A stretch of DNA of 64,000 bases from Gammaproteobacteria bacterium. GTDB taxonomy: Bacteria; Pseudomonadota; Gammaproteobacteria; Beggiatoales; Beggiatoaceae. The notes beneath the pieces are model-generated. The model worked only from the letters and a program-made list of their open reading frames with translations. It did no database searches and had not been told where the DNA came from. The stretch spans positions 1 through 64,000 of the forward strand of contig QNES01000003.1 in assembly GCA_003645255.1 (NCBI GenBank). The letters run 5' to 3'. This document shows, piece by piece, positions 15,726 to 24,731 of the stretch. The position numbers were made by a program, and so were the translations under genes. Numbering within the stretch: the stretch's first letter is position 1; each line of letters starts with the position of its first letter.

Positions 15726-18386
15726 ATGTACACAGATATTGAACTTTTCAACCCTCCACAGTTTGAAAATGATTTAAAAACCAAAGAACAGAACGAACTG
15801 AGTGTGTTTCGCCATGCATTAGAACAGGGACATGACATTCTTAAAGAACGTTTTAAAACACATAAAAATGCCAACCATTATGTGACACAATTGGCTTGGT
15901 TAGTTGATCAAATATTGTTATATGCTTGGAAACAACATTTTACGGATATTGATTTTAATAGCACTGCTCTCATCGCAGTCGGTGGTTATGGGCGTGGTGA
16001 ACTACATCCGAATTCTGATGTGGATTTGTTAATTTTGTTAAAATCCCCTCCGGATAAGACCACACAAGCGTGTATTGAACGCTTGATCATGTTTTTATGG
16101 GATATTCGCCTTGAAATTGGGCACAGTGTGCGTACTTTAGCAGAGTGTGAAGAAAAAGCAATAGCTGATATTAGTGTCGCGACTAATCTCATGGAGACCC
16201 GTTTGCTGACTGGTTCAGAATACTTATTTCAAACAATGCAAGCTTCTATTTCTTCTAATCACGTTTGGTCAAATAAAGCATTTTTTGCAGCAAAGCTTGA
16301 AGAACAAATTCAACGTTATTCTAAATATGATGATACCGTTTATAATTTAGAACCTAATATTAAAGAAGGGCCCGGTGGATTACGCGATATTCAAATGATA
16401 GGCTGGGTCGCTAAACGTCATTTCGGTGCCAAAACTTTATACGATTTGGTACAACATGGTTTTTTAGCCGAAAAAGAATATCAAACCCTGATCGAGGGAC
16501 AAGTATTTCTATGGGAAGTCCGGTGTTTATTACATTTGGCTGCCAAACGGCATGAGGATCGTTTGCTATTTGATTATCAGCGTATCCTTGCCACCAAATT
16601 AGGTTATGAAGATGACGAAGCCGGTTTAGGCGTTGAAAAATTGATGAAACGCTATTATCGTACCGTCAAAGGAATCAGCACACTTAATGATATGCTATTG
16701 CAACTGTTTCAAGAAGCCATTTTATATGCTGCTTCCCATAAGAAAGTTTCCCCTTTAAATAGACGATTTCAGGTGAACAATGATTTTATTGAAGTGATTC
16801 ATGACAAAGTCTTTTTGCTTTATCCCTGGGCAATGCTGGAAATTTTTCTTTTAATGCAAGAGCATCCGGAAATAAAGGGAATACGCGCCGCTACGATTCG
16901 TCTGATTCTTCATTACAACTATTTGATTGATGACGTTTTCCGCAAAGACTTACGGGCACGGAGCCTTTTTTTTGAAATTCTTCGAGCGCCACAAGGTTTA
17001 ACTCATGCTCTACGACGTATGAATAGTTATGGTGTTCTTGCCGCCTATATTCCAACATTTGGTTCTATTGTTGGACAAATGCAATATGATTTATTTCATA
17101 TTTACACTGTCGATCAACACACGATTTTTGTCGTCAGTAATCTAAGGTGTTTTAGTCTCCCAGAGTTCTATCACGAATTCCCTTTTTGTTCAGAGTTGAT
17201 ACAAAACATTCCCAAACCAGAATTGTTATACTTAGCGGGCTTATTTCATGATGTAGCTAAAGGACGAGGTGGCAATCATTCAGAATTAGGTGAAAAAGAC
17301 GCAATAGATTTTTGCCTTTCTCATGACATAGGAAATAATGATGCCCGTTTTGTGGGATGGTTAGTCCGTAACCATTTGCTTATGTCTAACACGGCACAAC
17401 GTCAAGATATTTCCGATCCCGAAGTGATTAAAGCATTTGCCATGCACATTGAAGACATGCTACACCTTGATTGCTTATATCTATTAACGGTTGCCGATAT
17501 AAGAGCGACTAATCCACCTAAGTGGAACAACTGGAAAGATACATTACTTAAAGAGCTTTACCATAAAGCTCGTGCCATTTTGCGTCAAGGCGATGTTTTA
17601 GATAAACAATTCCATGTATTTTCGATAAGAAAAGCCGCTCGTCTTTTGCTGAATCATCCAGAAGAAAATGAACGTATCACGGCTTTATGGGACGATTTGG
17701 GTGATGAATATTTTTTATATAGCTCACCAAAAAACATTGCATACGAGACACAAGTCCTTTTGAACCAGGATATTTCTTCAAATCCTTTGGTGCTAAAGCG
17801 TGATGATAGCAAAGGGGGTACTCAATTCATTATTTATACGCGAGATAGTGACTATTTATTTGCTGAGATCACCTATTTTTTAGAACAACAATATTTGAAT
17901 ATTGTTGATGCTTATATTATTCTCTCTCCAAGCAGCGAATACACCTTTAGCAGTTATACGGTTTTAGAAAATAATGGCAAACAAATTGAGCAAAACGAAC
18001 GTGTTAATGACATTTTACAAGGTATCAAACAAACAATCATCAGCGATATCGATTCATCGTTCTGCCCAATCACTCGCCACATACCAAGACGGATTAAGCA
18101 CTTTTCTATACCCACTGAGGTTGATTTTACCCAGGATCCCGGTAATAACCATACCATTATAAAAGTGATTACCACAGATCGCCCCGGCGTTTTATCACGT
18201 ATTGCCCAAGCTTTTTTGGCTTGTCAGGCGCGAGTTAAAAATGCCAAAATTATTACACTCGGTTCCCGTGTTGAGGATATTTTCTTTATAACTGATTACG
18301 AAAATCATGCACTGTATTCTGCTGAAAAACTTGATTGTTTGCGTGAACAATTATCTCAGTTGCTTGATGAAAATATTTCCAATTGA
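15726..18386 (+). CDS. glnD: [Protein-PII] uridylyltransferase / uridylyl-removing enzyme
   Basis: GlnD senses glutamine and adds or removes UMP on PII proteins, setting nitrogen assimilation. The 886-residue protein has the nucleotidyltransferase signature GGYGRGELHPNSDVD (86-100), GPGGLRDI near 215, an HD domain with LFHDVAKGRGGNHSELG near 510, and two C-terminal ACT domains (the last beginning IIKVITTDRPGVLSRIAQAF). All domains look intact. No clear Shine-Dalgarno sequence precedes the ATG. Confidence 0.95.
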   Translation: MYTDIELFNPPQFENDLKTKEQNELSVFRHALEQGHDILKERFKTHKNANHYVTQLAWLVDQILLYAWKQHFTDIDFNSTALIAVGGYGRGELHPNSDVDLLILLKSPPDKTTQACIERLIMFLWDIRLEIGHSVRTLAECEEKAIADISVATNLMETRLLTGSEYLFQTMQASISSNHVWSNKAFFAAKLEEQIQRYSKYDDTVYNLEPNIKEGPGGLRDIQMIGWVAKRHFGAKTLYDLVQHGFLAEKEYQTLIEGQVFLWEVRCLLHLAAKRHEDRLLFDYQRILATKLGYEDDEAGLGVEKLMKRYYRTVKGISTLNDMLLQLFQEAILYAASHKKVSPLNRRFQVNNDFIEVIHDKVFLLYPWAMLEIFLLMQEHPEIKGIRAATIRLILHYNYLIDDVFRKDLRARSLFFEILRAPQGLTHALRRMNSYGVLAAYIPTFGSIVGQMQYDLFHIYTVDQHTIFVVSNLRCFSLPEFYHEFPFCSELIQNIPKPELLYLAGLFHDVAKGRGGNHSELGEKDAIDFCLSHDIGNNDARFVGWLVRNHLLMSNTAQRQDISDPEVIKAFAMHIEDMLHLDCLYLLTVADIRATNPPKWNNWKDTLLKELYHKARAILRQGDVLDKQFHVFSIRKAARLLLNHPEENERITALWDDLGDEYFLYSSPKNIAYETQVLLNQDISSNPLVLKRDDSKGGTQFIIYTRDSDYLFAEITYFLEQQYLNIVDAYIILSPSSEYTFSSYTVLENNGKQIEQNERVNDILQGIKQTIISDIDSSFCPITRHIPRRIKHFSIPTEVDFTQDPGNNHTIIKVITTDRPGVLSRIAQAFLACQARVKNAKIITLGSRVEDIFFITDYENHALYSAEKLDCLREQLSQLLDENISN

Positions 18387-18732
18387 TGTGACTACTCAGG
18401 GCATGGCAAATGAGGGGCGTAGAACGCACCCTACACTTAAAAAAATGTTAAAATACTTATGCTGTACCAACTTATATGCAATAAGTCATGTAGGGTGGGC
18501 AAAGTCCTTTTCTTGCCCACCTTCCTCATTAAAAAAGTGGTGGGCAACAAAAATACGTTGCCCACCCTACCTAACTGGTTTCTTCACAGCCTTATAGTAA
18601 GACTTGTACTCTTTGGTTAAATCAAGTTTCGACATTTGCTGTTCCTTTTATAATTGACAGATTCTTTCATAATAGCGTAAAAACTTAGCCGGGTTGGTGG
18701 GCAATAAAAATAATTGCTCACCCTAGCTGACT
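18387..18732. repeat. Intergenic repeats of the GTAGGGTGGGCAA family
   Basis: A full palindromic copy spans 18489-18570 (TGTAGGGTGGGCAA against TTGCCCACCCTAC), with an internal CTTGCCCACCTTCC half-site. A decayed copy lies at about 18692-18725. A frame of 96 codons runs through this area but only as a by-product of the repeat. No gene is seen. Confidence 0.7.
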
Positions 18733-19179
18733 CTATAATATTTTACGTATTACAATCACTGAACTTACACTGCATACATCGCAAAGTATATGAACAATGC
18801 CAGATTGACCGCCCTCATGTATGTTTACTCTTATAGGAGAAGCGACATTTATGTATGTCAATGATTTATCAATCGGATTATAATCAGGAAAGTATGCATT
18901 AGTGCCATACGATTCCAATTTGTTGAGCTCCTTGCCCAGATAAGTTGATGAAAATAAGTCTTTAGTTTCTTCAACAGCAGATAAAATGACTATAGCTACA
19001 TTATTTGTAGTTTGATGTATTGATAGGTAAATATCATCCTTATAGTTTGCATCAGGACCACTCCAGTTACTGTTTACTTCACCTACCCAGATACCGGAGA
19101 GATTATCCGCTGCGAAAGAATAAGTTGAAAATAACAAAGTCACAACACAAAATAATTTTGATAGTTTATGAGTTTTCAT
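18733..19179 (-). CDS. Secreted protein of unknown function
   Basis: The chosen start (MKTHKLSKL) follows AAAGGA at good spacing and opens a clear signal peptide ending near YSFAAD. The mature part of about 125 residues contains GIWVGEVNSNWSG and two cysteines near the end (LCDVCSV) that could pair. The family is not recognised. The GIW(V/T)G opening resembles small periplasmic beta-sandwich proteins, but that is only an impression. It stands alone between repeats. Confidence 0.65.
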   Translation of the reverse strand: MKTHKLSKLFCVVTLLFSTYSFAADNLSGIWVGEVNSNWSGPDANYKDDIYLSIHQTTNNVAIVILSAVEETKDLFSSTYLGKELNKLESYGTNAYFPDYNPIDKSLTYINVASPIRVNIHEGGQSGIVHILCDVCSVSSVIVIRKIL

Positions 19180-19813
19180 AATTCCTTTGAAAAAATTAGT
19201 TGAAAATAAACAAAGCAAACACAATAACACAAAATAACTTTAACACAAAATAATTTTATGAATTTCCTTATAATTTGAGCTAGGCATCTTTCCTTTGTTA
19301 GCCCTTGCATATTCCTCAAAGTAAACATTAGACATTATACCGATTTAATTTAAATGCTTGATTTCATTAGCTTTACTAAAATAGGATTTTTAAGTAAATC
19401 AATGGGTTACATTCCTATGTGTTCGGAATTTTTTCAAATTATTGATTTATAACCCATATTTTTTATTTCACTCATGCGGTGAGCAAAATGACACCTAATC
19501 AATAACCTGAAAAGTCTGTCTAAAACCTCCTATTTATGAGTTTTAGTCCTGAAAATCATTTTAAGCTAAAGTGCCTTTATACAAGGGTTTTATAAAAATC
19601 CAGAACACATAAGGGGTTACATTAAATTGGTATAATGCCTATTACCAAGTATACTGAACGTACTTCAAATTTGTGAAAATGGTATTTCTTATATTTTCAC
19701 GAAACTGATGGGCATATAGTATAGTTATTACAAGGATTGAATATTTTCTCGTTTCGTGATTAAATAAGTAGGTATATAATTGTGAATTGTTTTACTGCGT
19801 CGGGTTTTTCTTA
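19180..19813. other. Intergenic region with one dispersed-repeat copy
   Basis: About 630 nt without a credible gene. At 19650-19715 there is a short, decayed copy of the ATACTGAA...GTGAAAAT / ATTTTCAC inverted repeat that is better preserved at 47559-47660 and 42399-42509. Confidence 0.5.
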
Positions 19814-20212
19814 TCAAATATTTTCACGGTTTTGAATTCCGTTCAGTATATCTTCACCGAATAATTTTAATTGTCTAGAACTAGCCTTTAGTAACCTTTC
19901 GGATTCTTTTTTATCAAGAACACCTTCATTTTCTACGCCTTTCAATTCTTCCCAATATTGAAACGCAGAGAGAAGAAACCAAATGATATCTAGCCCTCCT
20001 GAATATTCTTCTTGTGTCAATTCGGGAAAGCGTTTTTTTATTCGTTCAGGCAATACGTCGTCTTCCATTAGCTCTGAAAATAAATCTGAAAGAAAAACAT
20101 TTGGTTTTGAAATTCCTAAGCCTTGTTTTACTACCCCAGACTCATTATTTTTATGATTATGCTGTGAGATTTCTTGCAACACAGATAAAAGTATTTGTTT
20201 ACCGCTTGGCAT
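19814..20212 (-). CDS. Unknown protein downstream of the endonuclease V-like gene
   Basis: A 132-residue soluble, mostly helical, acidic protein. An AAAGGA site precedes the ATG. Visible patches are FLSDLFSELMEDDVLPERIKKRFP and SGGLDIIWFLLSAFQYWEEL. It is 31 nt after the endonuclease V-like gene on the same strand and is probably co-transcribed with it. I do not recognise the family; a partner or immunity-like role would be speculation. Confidence 0.6.
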   Translation of the reverse strand: MPSGKQILLSVLQEISQHNHKNNESGVVKQGLGISKPNVFLSDLFSELMEDDVLPERIKKRFPELTQEEYSGGLDIIWFLLSAFQYWEELKGVENEGVLDKKESERLLKASSRQLKLFGEDILNGIQNRENI

Positions 20213-20243
20213 GATTTTCCTTTTTTGAAAACTAATACCTTCT

Positions 20244-20741
20244 CTAATTTCTTCGACAAATTTTATCTACTCGTTTTAACAAAGTGGGTACTCTAAACTC
20301 ACCATGCATTGATTTGACTAATTTTTTGGCTTGGGTTATATCAATTCCAACAGATGTTACATAAAGTGGTTTGTTGCTTTTTCCACGATATACCTCACAT
20401 TCTTTTGGTATTTCATTATAAGGATTTTTAGCAACACCAATAATGTTTACTTCACCGTTAAGATAGTCAAATAATTTTTTCCCTAAGCCAGGTTTTGCCT
20501 TGCCATCTAAATAGACGAAACCATCCACAATGATGCAGTTTGGTTTCACATTGTGTTCTTCTAATAATTGAACAATACAAGGTAGTTCACGCTTATAAAA
20601 TTCACCGGAAATATATTCTTCTACCTTTACGATTTCACTCATTATTATATTTTCTGGTGTATCACTTAAAAAATCTGTCAATATTACTCCAGCAATAGTT
20701 GCAGAAGTTTCGTGATAACACACATCTACTGCTAAGATCAT
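20244..20741 (-). CDS. Short endonuclease V-like protein
   Basis: Endonuclease V cuts DNA or RNA near deaminated purines. This 165-residue protein has the family's ordered acidic residues: Asp6 in LAVDV, Glu52 in FYKRELP, Asp73 in IIVDG, and the downstream GLGKKL and IGVAK (101-105) strand. It lacks the length of normal EndoV (about 220-230) and the usual PYRYIPG and HG motifs are altered. I infer a divergent, shortened EndoV fold; activity on inosine DNA is unproven. It pairs with the unknown gene at 19814-20212. Confidence 0.65.
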   Translation of the reverse strand: MILAVDVCYHETSATIAGVILTDFLSDTPENIIMSEIVKVEEYISGEFYKRELPCIVQLLEEHNVKPNCIIVDGFVYLDGKAKPGLGKKLFDYLNGEVNIIGVAKNPYNEIPKECEVYRGKSNKPLYVTSVGIDITQAKKLVKSMHGEFRVPTLLKRVDKICRRN

Positions 20742-20762
20742 ACGCTTATCATATAGCTCTCA

Positions 20763-20794
20763 AGAAATCCGATTTTTTCAAAAATCGGATTTCT
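20763..20794. repeat. AGAAATCCGATTTTT palindrome
   Basis: AGAAATCCGATTTTTT and AAAAATCGGATTTCT form a nearly perfect hairpin. It is followed at 20812-20847 by a decayed GTAGGGTGGGCAA copy. Further copies lie at 27302, 47602 and 56529. Confidence 0.75.
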
Positions 20795-20854
20795 ACAGAT
20801 TTTCAAAATAGTCATGTAGAGCAACGTCTTTTTGTTGCCTACCTAACTTCCCAT

Positions 20855-22090
20855 TTAAAACGCCCAACTAAAACCAATACTCAATGAATGTATCGAATCC
20901 GTCTCATTACCAAATATCATATCATTTCGATAAGTGACAAATGGCTTAAATGGTATATGATTGTCAGGCTCCCAGCCAAGATTGGTCGTCAATCCAATCA
21001 CATTATCCGAGTCCACCCCGTAATCAAAATAGCCAATTGTACCAATTGACATATTGAACCAGTTAAATAAGCGTTGTTCTAAAACGATTCCAATTGACGA
21101 AAATGATTCATCATTATCGCCAACAAATTTGGTTAGTTCCAATCCATAGCTTCTATTATCGGTGACCGGGAGCAAAATACGCCCACCATAATGATAAACA
21201 CTTTCATCGTCAAGCATACCATATCCAAAATGGGGTCTAACAATAACATTGGTTTTGGTTGCGGGATATTCTAATGTCTCATTCAGGTTAGCAAGGTTAT
21301 AACCCTGTTTGCCACGATATAACTCGTTTTTCAAATCAAACACAACTGTTTTTGAATCTCTGTACGTAATATAAAGGATTTGCTTGTTCAAGTCATACAC
21401 ATTTGACCATAAGGTAATCTTTTGGGATACAGTTGCTAACAAATTTTGCACCTTTGCTACTGAGTAAGGTGGTTGCAAATTGTTTTTTATAGCATTATAC
21501 CGCGCAAAAGAAGTTTCACTAGCGGTGCCAAGCTTTGGAGCTGTAACATAATGATTTGTCATCACTTGACTATTAACGCCTCTGATGATTTTCATTTCAT
21601 TATCAACGTATTCAACGATTGCCGACTCGCCATTTTTGTCCACAATCTTATAATGCACCAATGGATTCCCTAAAAAAGCACCAAAAACGACGGTGTATTG
21701 GGGAAATATCTGCAACGCTTCATCAACAGTTTGGGCTTTTTCCAATACTATTCTCACCAATTCTAAACTCTTTCTGATTGGCTTCACAAGTGAAAGAGGC
21801 GTATTTGTATCCGGCACCGCAGTAACAGCGATGAATAATCCTTTGTCATTGATGCCCTCATAAGGCATATCCACGCCAAGTTGTTCAAGGATAGACAAGC
21901 CATTGCTGGTATCAGTTGCTGGGATAAACCAAATTTTGCCGCCTGTTGTTTCCCAGTCAAAATTTCTGCCGACTAAAACTTGATCATTCTGATTTGTGGC
22001 ATGAAAAATGGTACAGGCAAACGCTGCTACTGAATGTAAAGATATTACTAATGTTAGCGTATAAATGGCTAACAGATGAAGTGTTTTCAT
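20855..22090 (-). CDS. Choloylglycine-hydrolase-like Ntn-hydrolase fused to an outer-membrane barrel
   Basis: A signal peptide ends at SVAAFA, placing Cys26 (ACTIFH) as the new N-terminus and nucleophile, as in the linear amide C-N hydrolases (choloylglycine hydrolase, penicillin V acylase and relatives). Supporting motifs are VGRNFDWE (40-47), MPYEGINDKGLFIAV and MTNHY. From about residue 285 the protein changes into roughly eight short alternating strands ending GFSWAF, with terminal Phe as in BAM-inserted barrels. So the enzyme is probably displayed on an 8-stranded outer-membrane barrel. Substrate (N-acyl amides, bile-acid-like or acyl-homoserine lactone) is unknown. A fragment of a paralogue lies at 30899-30960. 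Confidence 0.75.
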   Translation of the reverse strand: MKTLHLLAIYTLTLVISLHSVAAFACTIFHATNQNDQVLVGRNFDWETTGGKIWFIPATDTSNGLSILEQLGVDMPYEGINDKGLFIAVTAVPDTNTPLSLVKPIRKSLELVRIVLEKAQTVDEALQIFPQYTVVFGAFLGNPLVHYKIVDKNGESAIVEYVDNEMKIIRGVNSQVMTNHYVTAPKLGTASETSFARYNAIKNNLQPPYSVAKVQNLLATVSQKITLWSNVYDLNKQILYITYRDSKTVVFDLKNELYRGKQGYNLANLNETLEYPATKTNVIVRPHFGYGMLDDESVYHYGGRILLPVTDNRSYGLELTKFVGDNDESFSSIGIVLEQRLFNWFNMSIGTIGYFDYGVDSDNVIGLTTNLGWEPDNHIPFKPFVTYRNDMIFGNETDSIHSLSIGFSWAF

Positions 22091-22219
22091 AAGATTACGT
22101 TTTGTACAGGATATTTTTAAGTGTCTGAATCAAAATTGACAGAATAAAATCATCATAAATCATTGTAATAATATATTCTGTTAATTCTAAAATTCTGCAA
22201 ATTCTGATTCAGACAATGT

Positions 22220-23743
22220 TTAGATGTTTATACTTCCAATAACTTCATTAGCACAAAGCCACCCACTCATGATTGCAGCGGTAAAACCACCTCCCGGATT
22301 TGTCCATGCTGACGCAAAATAAAGCCCTTTTACTGGCGATTTTATCCGTGTTCTGAAAGGACCCGCTTGTTTTGGTATTTGGGCATAACCATAAACTGTA
22401 CCATGAGGGTTAAGCGTATACCTTTTAATTGTCTTCGGAGTCGCTACTTCACACCATCCAATTTCCTTATCTATGCCGGGTATGAGTTTCTCCAATTTCT
22501 CCCGATAAATTTGGGCAACTTGAGATTTTTTGGCTTTGTATTCCTCAGAACTCAAATTCTCCCAATCGGAAAGATAGTCAATCGTACAAATCACTCCAAC
22601 ACTTTTACCAGCAGGTGCCAGCTCAGATTCTATTTGACTATAATCAACAAAAACATAGTTTCTGTCTGCAAAATTACCACGGAAATTCGCTGGCATATCT
22701 TGCAATGTATTGATACTGTCATCAAATACAAATGTGGAATAGTGTTTATTCCCTAACGCCTTCGGTTCCTTATTAAAACCAAAGTAAATGGTGATAAGTG
22801 AACAAGCTTTCTGCAAGTTCTTGACTTTCTTCGCCTGCTTATTTTTCTCTGGAAGCATATCAACCACATTGGGAATAGCAGCATTGGCGATAATGACTTT
22901 TGCGTGAGCATTCATTATATGAATGGCATTTTTCCGATTCTCCTTATAATTCACACCGACAGCCTTATTATTTTCTACGATAATGCCAGTTACTAGATGG
23001 CGTAGGAGAATTTCACCCCCATTATCTTTTATGACTTTCGCCAAATAATCAGACAGCTTTTGGGAGCCCCCTTTTATGTAAGTACCCCCTTTATAATAGC
23101 CACCTTGGGCAACCGAGAAGTAGATAAGTGACATGCTATAAGGATCATCGTGATAGTAGCCAACATTGGCAGCCAAAATGAGCTTTAAATCCTCGTTGTC
23201 TATAATCGAATCCAGATACTTTCCCAAAGTCGCATAACTATTAAAAGCAAGATGGGGAAAAATAGCAGGAAATATCGGCATGAGTATGTCAAACTTCCAC
23301 CGACGACACCATAAAGGAACAGTTCTGTTCGCCTCTTTCCGTATCGCAAAGATTTTTCTAAAAAACTTCTTAATTCCTTTTGCCTCTTCTGGAAATTGGT
23401 TAGTCAACAACTCAATAGCTTGTTCAGCATCATCTGGAACAACAACGTCCACCCGATGGTTTTTAAAACGGTAAAACTCTGGCAACTTTAAAAACTCCAC
23501 ATTCTCAAAAACGCCCAAATCCTTAAAAATTCTTTGCTTGGGATCGGTCTCATCATAAAGCCCATCCATTTCATGGAGCCCAACTTCCATAGTGAACTCA
23601 TTTCTCTTAAAGGTAGTGGCACAACCGCCGGGGACATTATGTTGTTCGAGAAGCAGAACTTGTTTACCTTCTTTCGCAAGTTTGGCACCTGCAACAAGTC
23701 CACCTAAACCTCCACCGATGACAATTGCATCATAATTTTGCAT
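22220..23743 (-). CDS. FAD-dependent oxidoreductase, carotenoid desaturase/isomerase-like
   Basis: A 507-residue flavoprotein of the CrtI / CrtISO / retinol saturase group. The N-terminal dinucleotide-binding fold reads VIGGGLGGLVAGAKLAKEGK with LLLEQHNVPGGCA, and the C-terminal FAD contact reads GLYFASAWTNPGGGFTAAIMSGW. The family desaturates, saturates or isomerises polyenes. The substrate cannot be set from sequence, and other carotenoid genes are not in the window. It is 9 nt downstream of the ABM-domain gene and probably shares its operon. Confidence 0.82.
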   Translation of the reverse strand: MQNYDAIVIGGGLGGLVAGAKLAKEGKQVLLLEQHNVPGGCATTFKRNEFTMEVGLHEMDGLYDETDPKQRIFKDLGVFENVEFLKLPEFYRFKNHRVDVVVPDDAEQAIELLTNQFPEEAKGIKKFFRKIFAIRKEANRTVPLWCRRWKFDILMPIFPAIFPHLAFNSYATLGKYLDSIIDNEDLKLILAANVGYYHDDPYSMSLIYFSVAQGGYYKGGTYIKGGSQKLSDYLAKVIKDNGGEILLRHLVTGIIVENNKAVGVNYKENRKNAIHIMNAHAKVIIANAAIPNVVDMLPEKNKQAKKVKNLQKACSLITIYFGFNKEPKALGNKHYSTFVFDDSINTLQDMPANFRGNFADRNYVFVDYSQIESELAPAGKSVGVICTIDYLSDWENLSSEEYKAKKSQVAQIYREKLEKLIPGIDKEIGWCEVATPKTIKRYTLNPHGTVYGYAQIPKQAGPFRTRIKSPVKGLYFASAWTNPGGGFTAAIMSGWLCANEVIGSINI

Positions 23744-23752
23744 ATTTTCTTC

Positions 23753-24058
23753 CTATTCAATAAGTGATGTGTTATTACTATACTCACGTATGACTTCTAC
23801 AACTTGCACATTATAAGACTCGTACCAGGCTGAACGCCCCCGTTTTTGTGCAACTAAATGTTCTGAGTTTTCTTTCCATTGTTTTATTTGTTCTTGGCTT
23901 TTCCAATAAGATATTGCCATTTCTTGAGTTCCCTCAGTTATTGAGATAAACTCGGTACAACCATACTTGTTAATTGCTAATTCTCTCATTCGCTTTGCCA
24001 TTTCAGAATAGGCTTTATCTAATTTATGAATTTTTGCTTTGAATATGACAGCATACAT
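23753..24058 (-). CDS. ABM-domain (antibiotic biosynthesis monooxygenase-like) protein
   Basis: The 101-residue protein from MYAVIFKAKI has a dimeric alpha-beta barrel (ABM) pattern: beta strand, helix (YSEMAKRMRELA), GCTEFISITEG, SYWKSQEQIKQWKENSEHLVAQKRG and a closing strand. Such small proteins include monooxygenases and haem-binding enzymes acting on aromatic or polyketide substrates. I chose the start after AGGGGGAAG (9-nt spacing) rather than one 18 codons upstream. It directly precedes the FAD oxidoreductase gene, so it may act in the same conversion. Confidence 0.78.
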   Translation of the reverse strand: MYAVIFKAKIHKLDKAYSEMAKRMRELAINKYGCTEFISITEGTQEMAISYWKSQEQIKQWKENSEHLVAQKRGRSAWYESYNVQVVEVIREYSNNTSLIE

Positions 24059-24253
24059 TTGTTCTGACTTCCCCCTAAAACACATATTATTACGCATGAC
24101 ACTCATGGACATTTAGTTCTAAACAAAATAGCTGTTCACAAAGTTGACACCCCCAATACTCAACATTTGATGTTAGATATTTATCCATATTTTGGTTTCG
24201 TTTCCAATATTCATAGCCCGCTTTTTGAAAAATTTTGGTTTCTTAAATACCAC

Positions 24254-24285
24254 TACCTGACAGGTTTTTGAAACCTGTCAGGTTT
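24254..24285. repeat. AACCTGTCAGGTT-family palindrome
   Basis: ACCTGACAGGTTT and AAACCTGTCAGGT are perfect inverted copies around a short TTG spacer. It separates the DUF2141 gene from the ABM-domain gene and could end or attenuate the transcript. Confidence 0.8.
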
Positions 24286-24297
24286 TATCAAAGAACC

Positions 24298-24708
24298 TCA
24301 GTCAATATCTATCAATACTTCTTGTTCATCAGTTTTCAAAGTGAACACGGCATCTACAAAATCTGGCGGTCCAAAAAAACCTTTTTTACCACTAAACCCA
24401 TATTTTTCCTTTGGAATACCCAGGAAATTTTTGTCCAAAATTTCGTTTGAGTTAGCATCCTGAAATAATGCGATGGCATAATTACCGTGTGGTAAATCGG
24501 TAAAATGCACTTTTAAACTGGGAAGGCTACTAGCGACAGTTTCTCCCATCTTAGGCTCTCCATGAGGAAATTCTGCCGGATTATCAAATAGTCCAATCCG
24601 GATATTACCTTTATTAACCTCTACTCCATTAATGACTACTGTAACGGTACTCGCAATTGATACCTCTCCAATACCTAAGAGGAATGCTAAAATTATGGCT
24701 TGTTTCAT
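24298..24708 (-). CDS. DUF2141 secreted protein
   Basis: A signal peptide (MKQAIILAFLLGIGEVSIAS) is followed by a beta-sandwich domain typical of DUF2141: GNIRIGLFDNPAEFP, LPHGNYAIALFQDANSNEILDKN and PKEKYGFS. The function of the family is unknown. I chose the ATG preceded by AAGGA; an upstream in-frame GTG overlaps the stop of the previous gene by 4 nt (GTGA) and could give translational coupling. It belongs to the minus-strand cluster with the repeat protein, ABM-domain protein and FAD oxidoreductase. Confidence 0.8.
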   Translation of the reverse strand: MKQAIILAFLLGIGEVSIASTVTVVINGVEVNKGNIRIGLFDNPAEFPHGEPKMGETVASSLPSLKVHFTDLPHGNYAIALFQDANSNEILDKNFLGIPKEKYGFSGKKGFFGPPDFVDAVFTLKTDEQEVLIDID

Positions 24709-24731
24709 TGTTTTCGTTTCCTTATTAGTTA

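Noticed and set aside
18307-18597. 96-codon plus-strand frame at the end of glnD
   Set aside because: It overlaps glnD in another frame and then is made of GTAGGGTGGGCAA repeat sequence.
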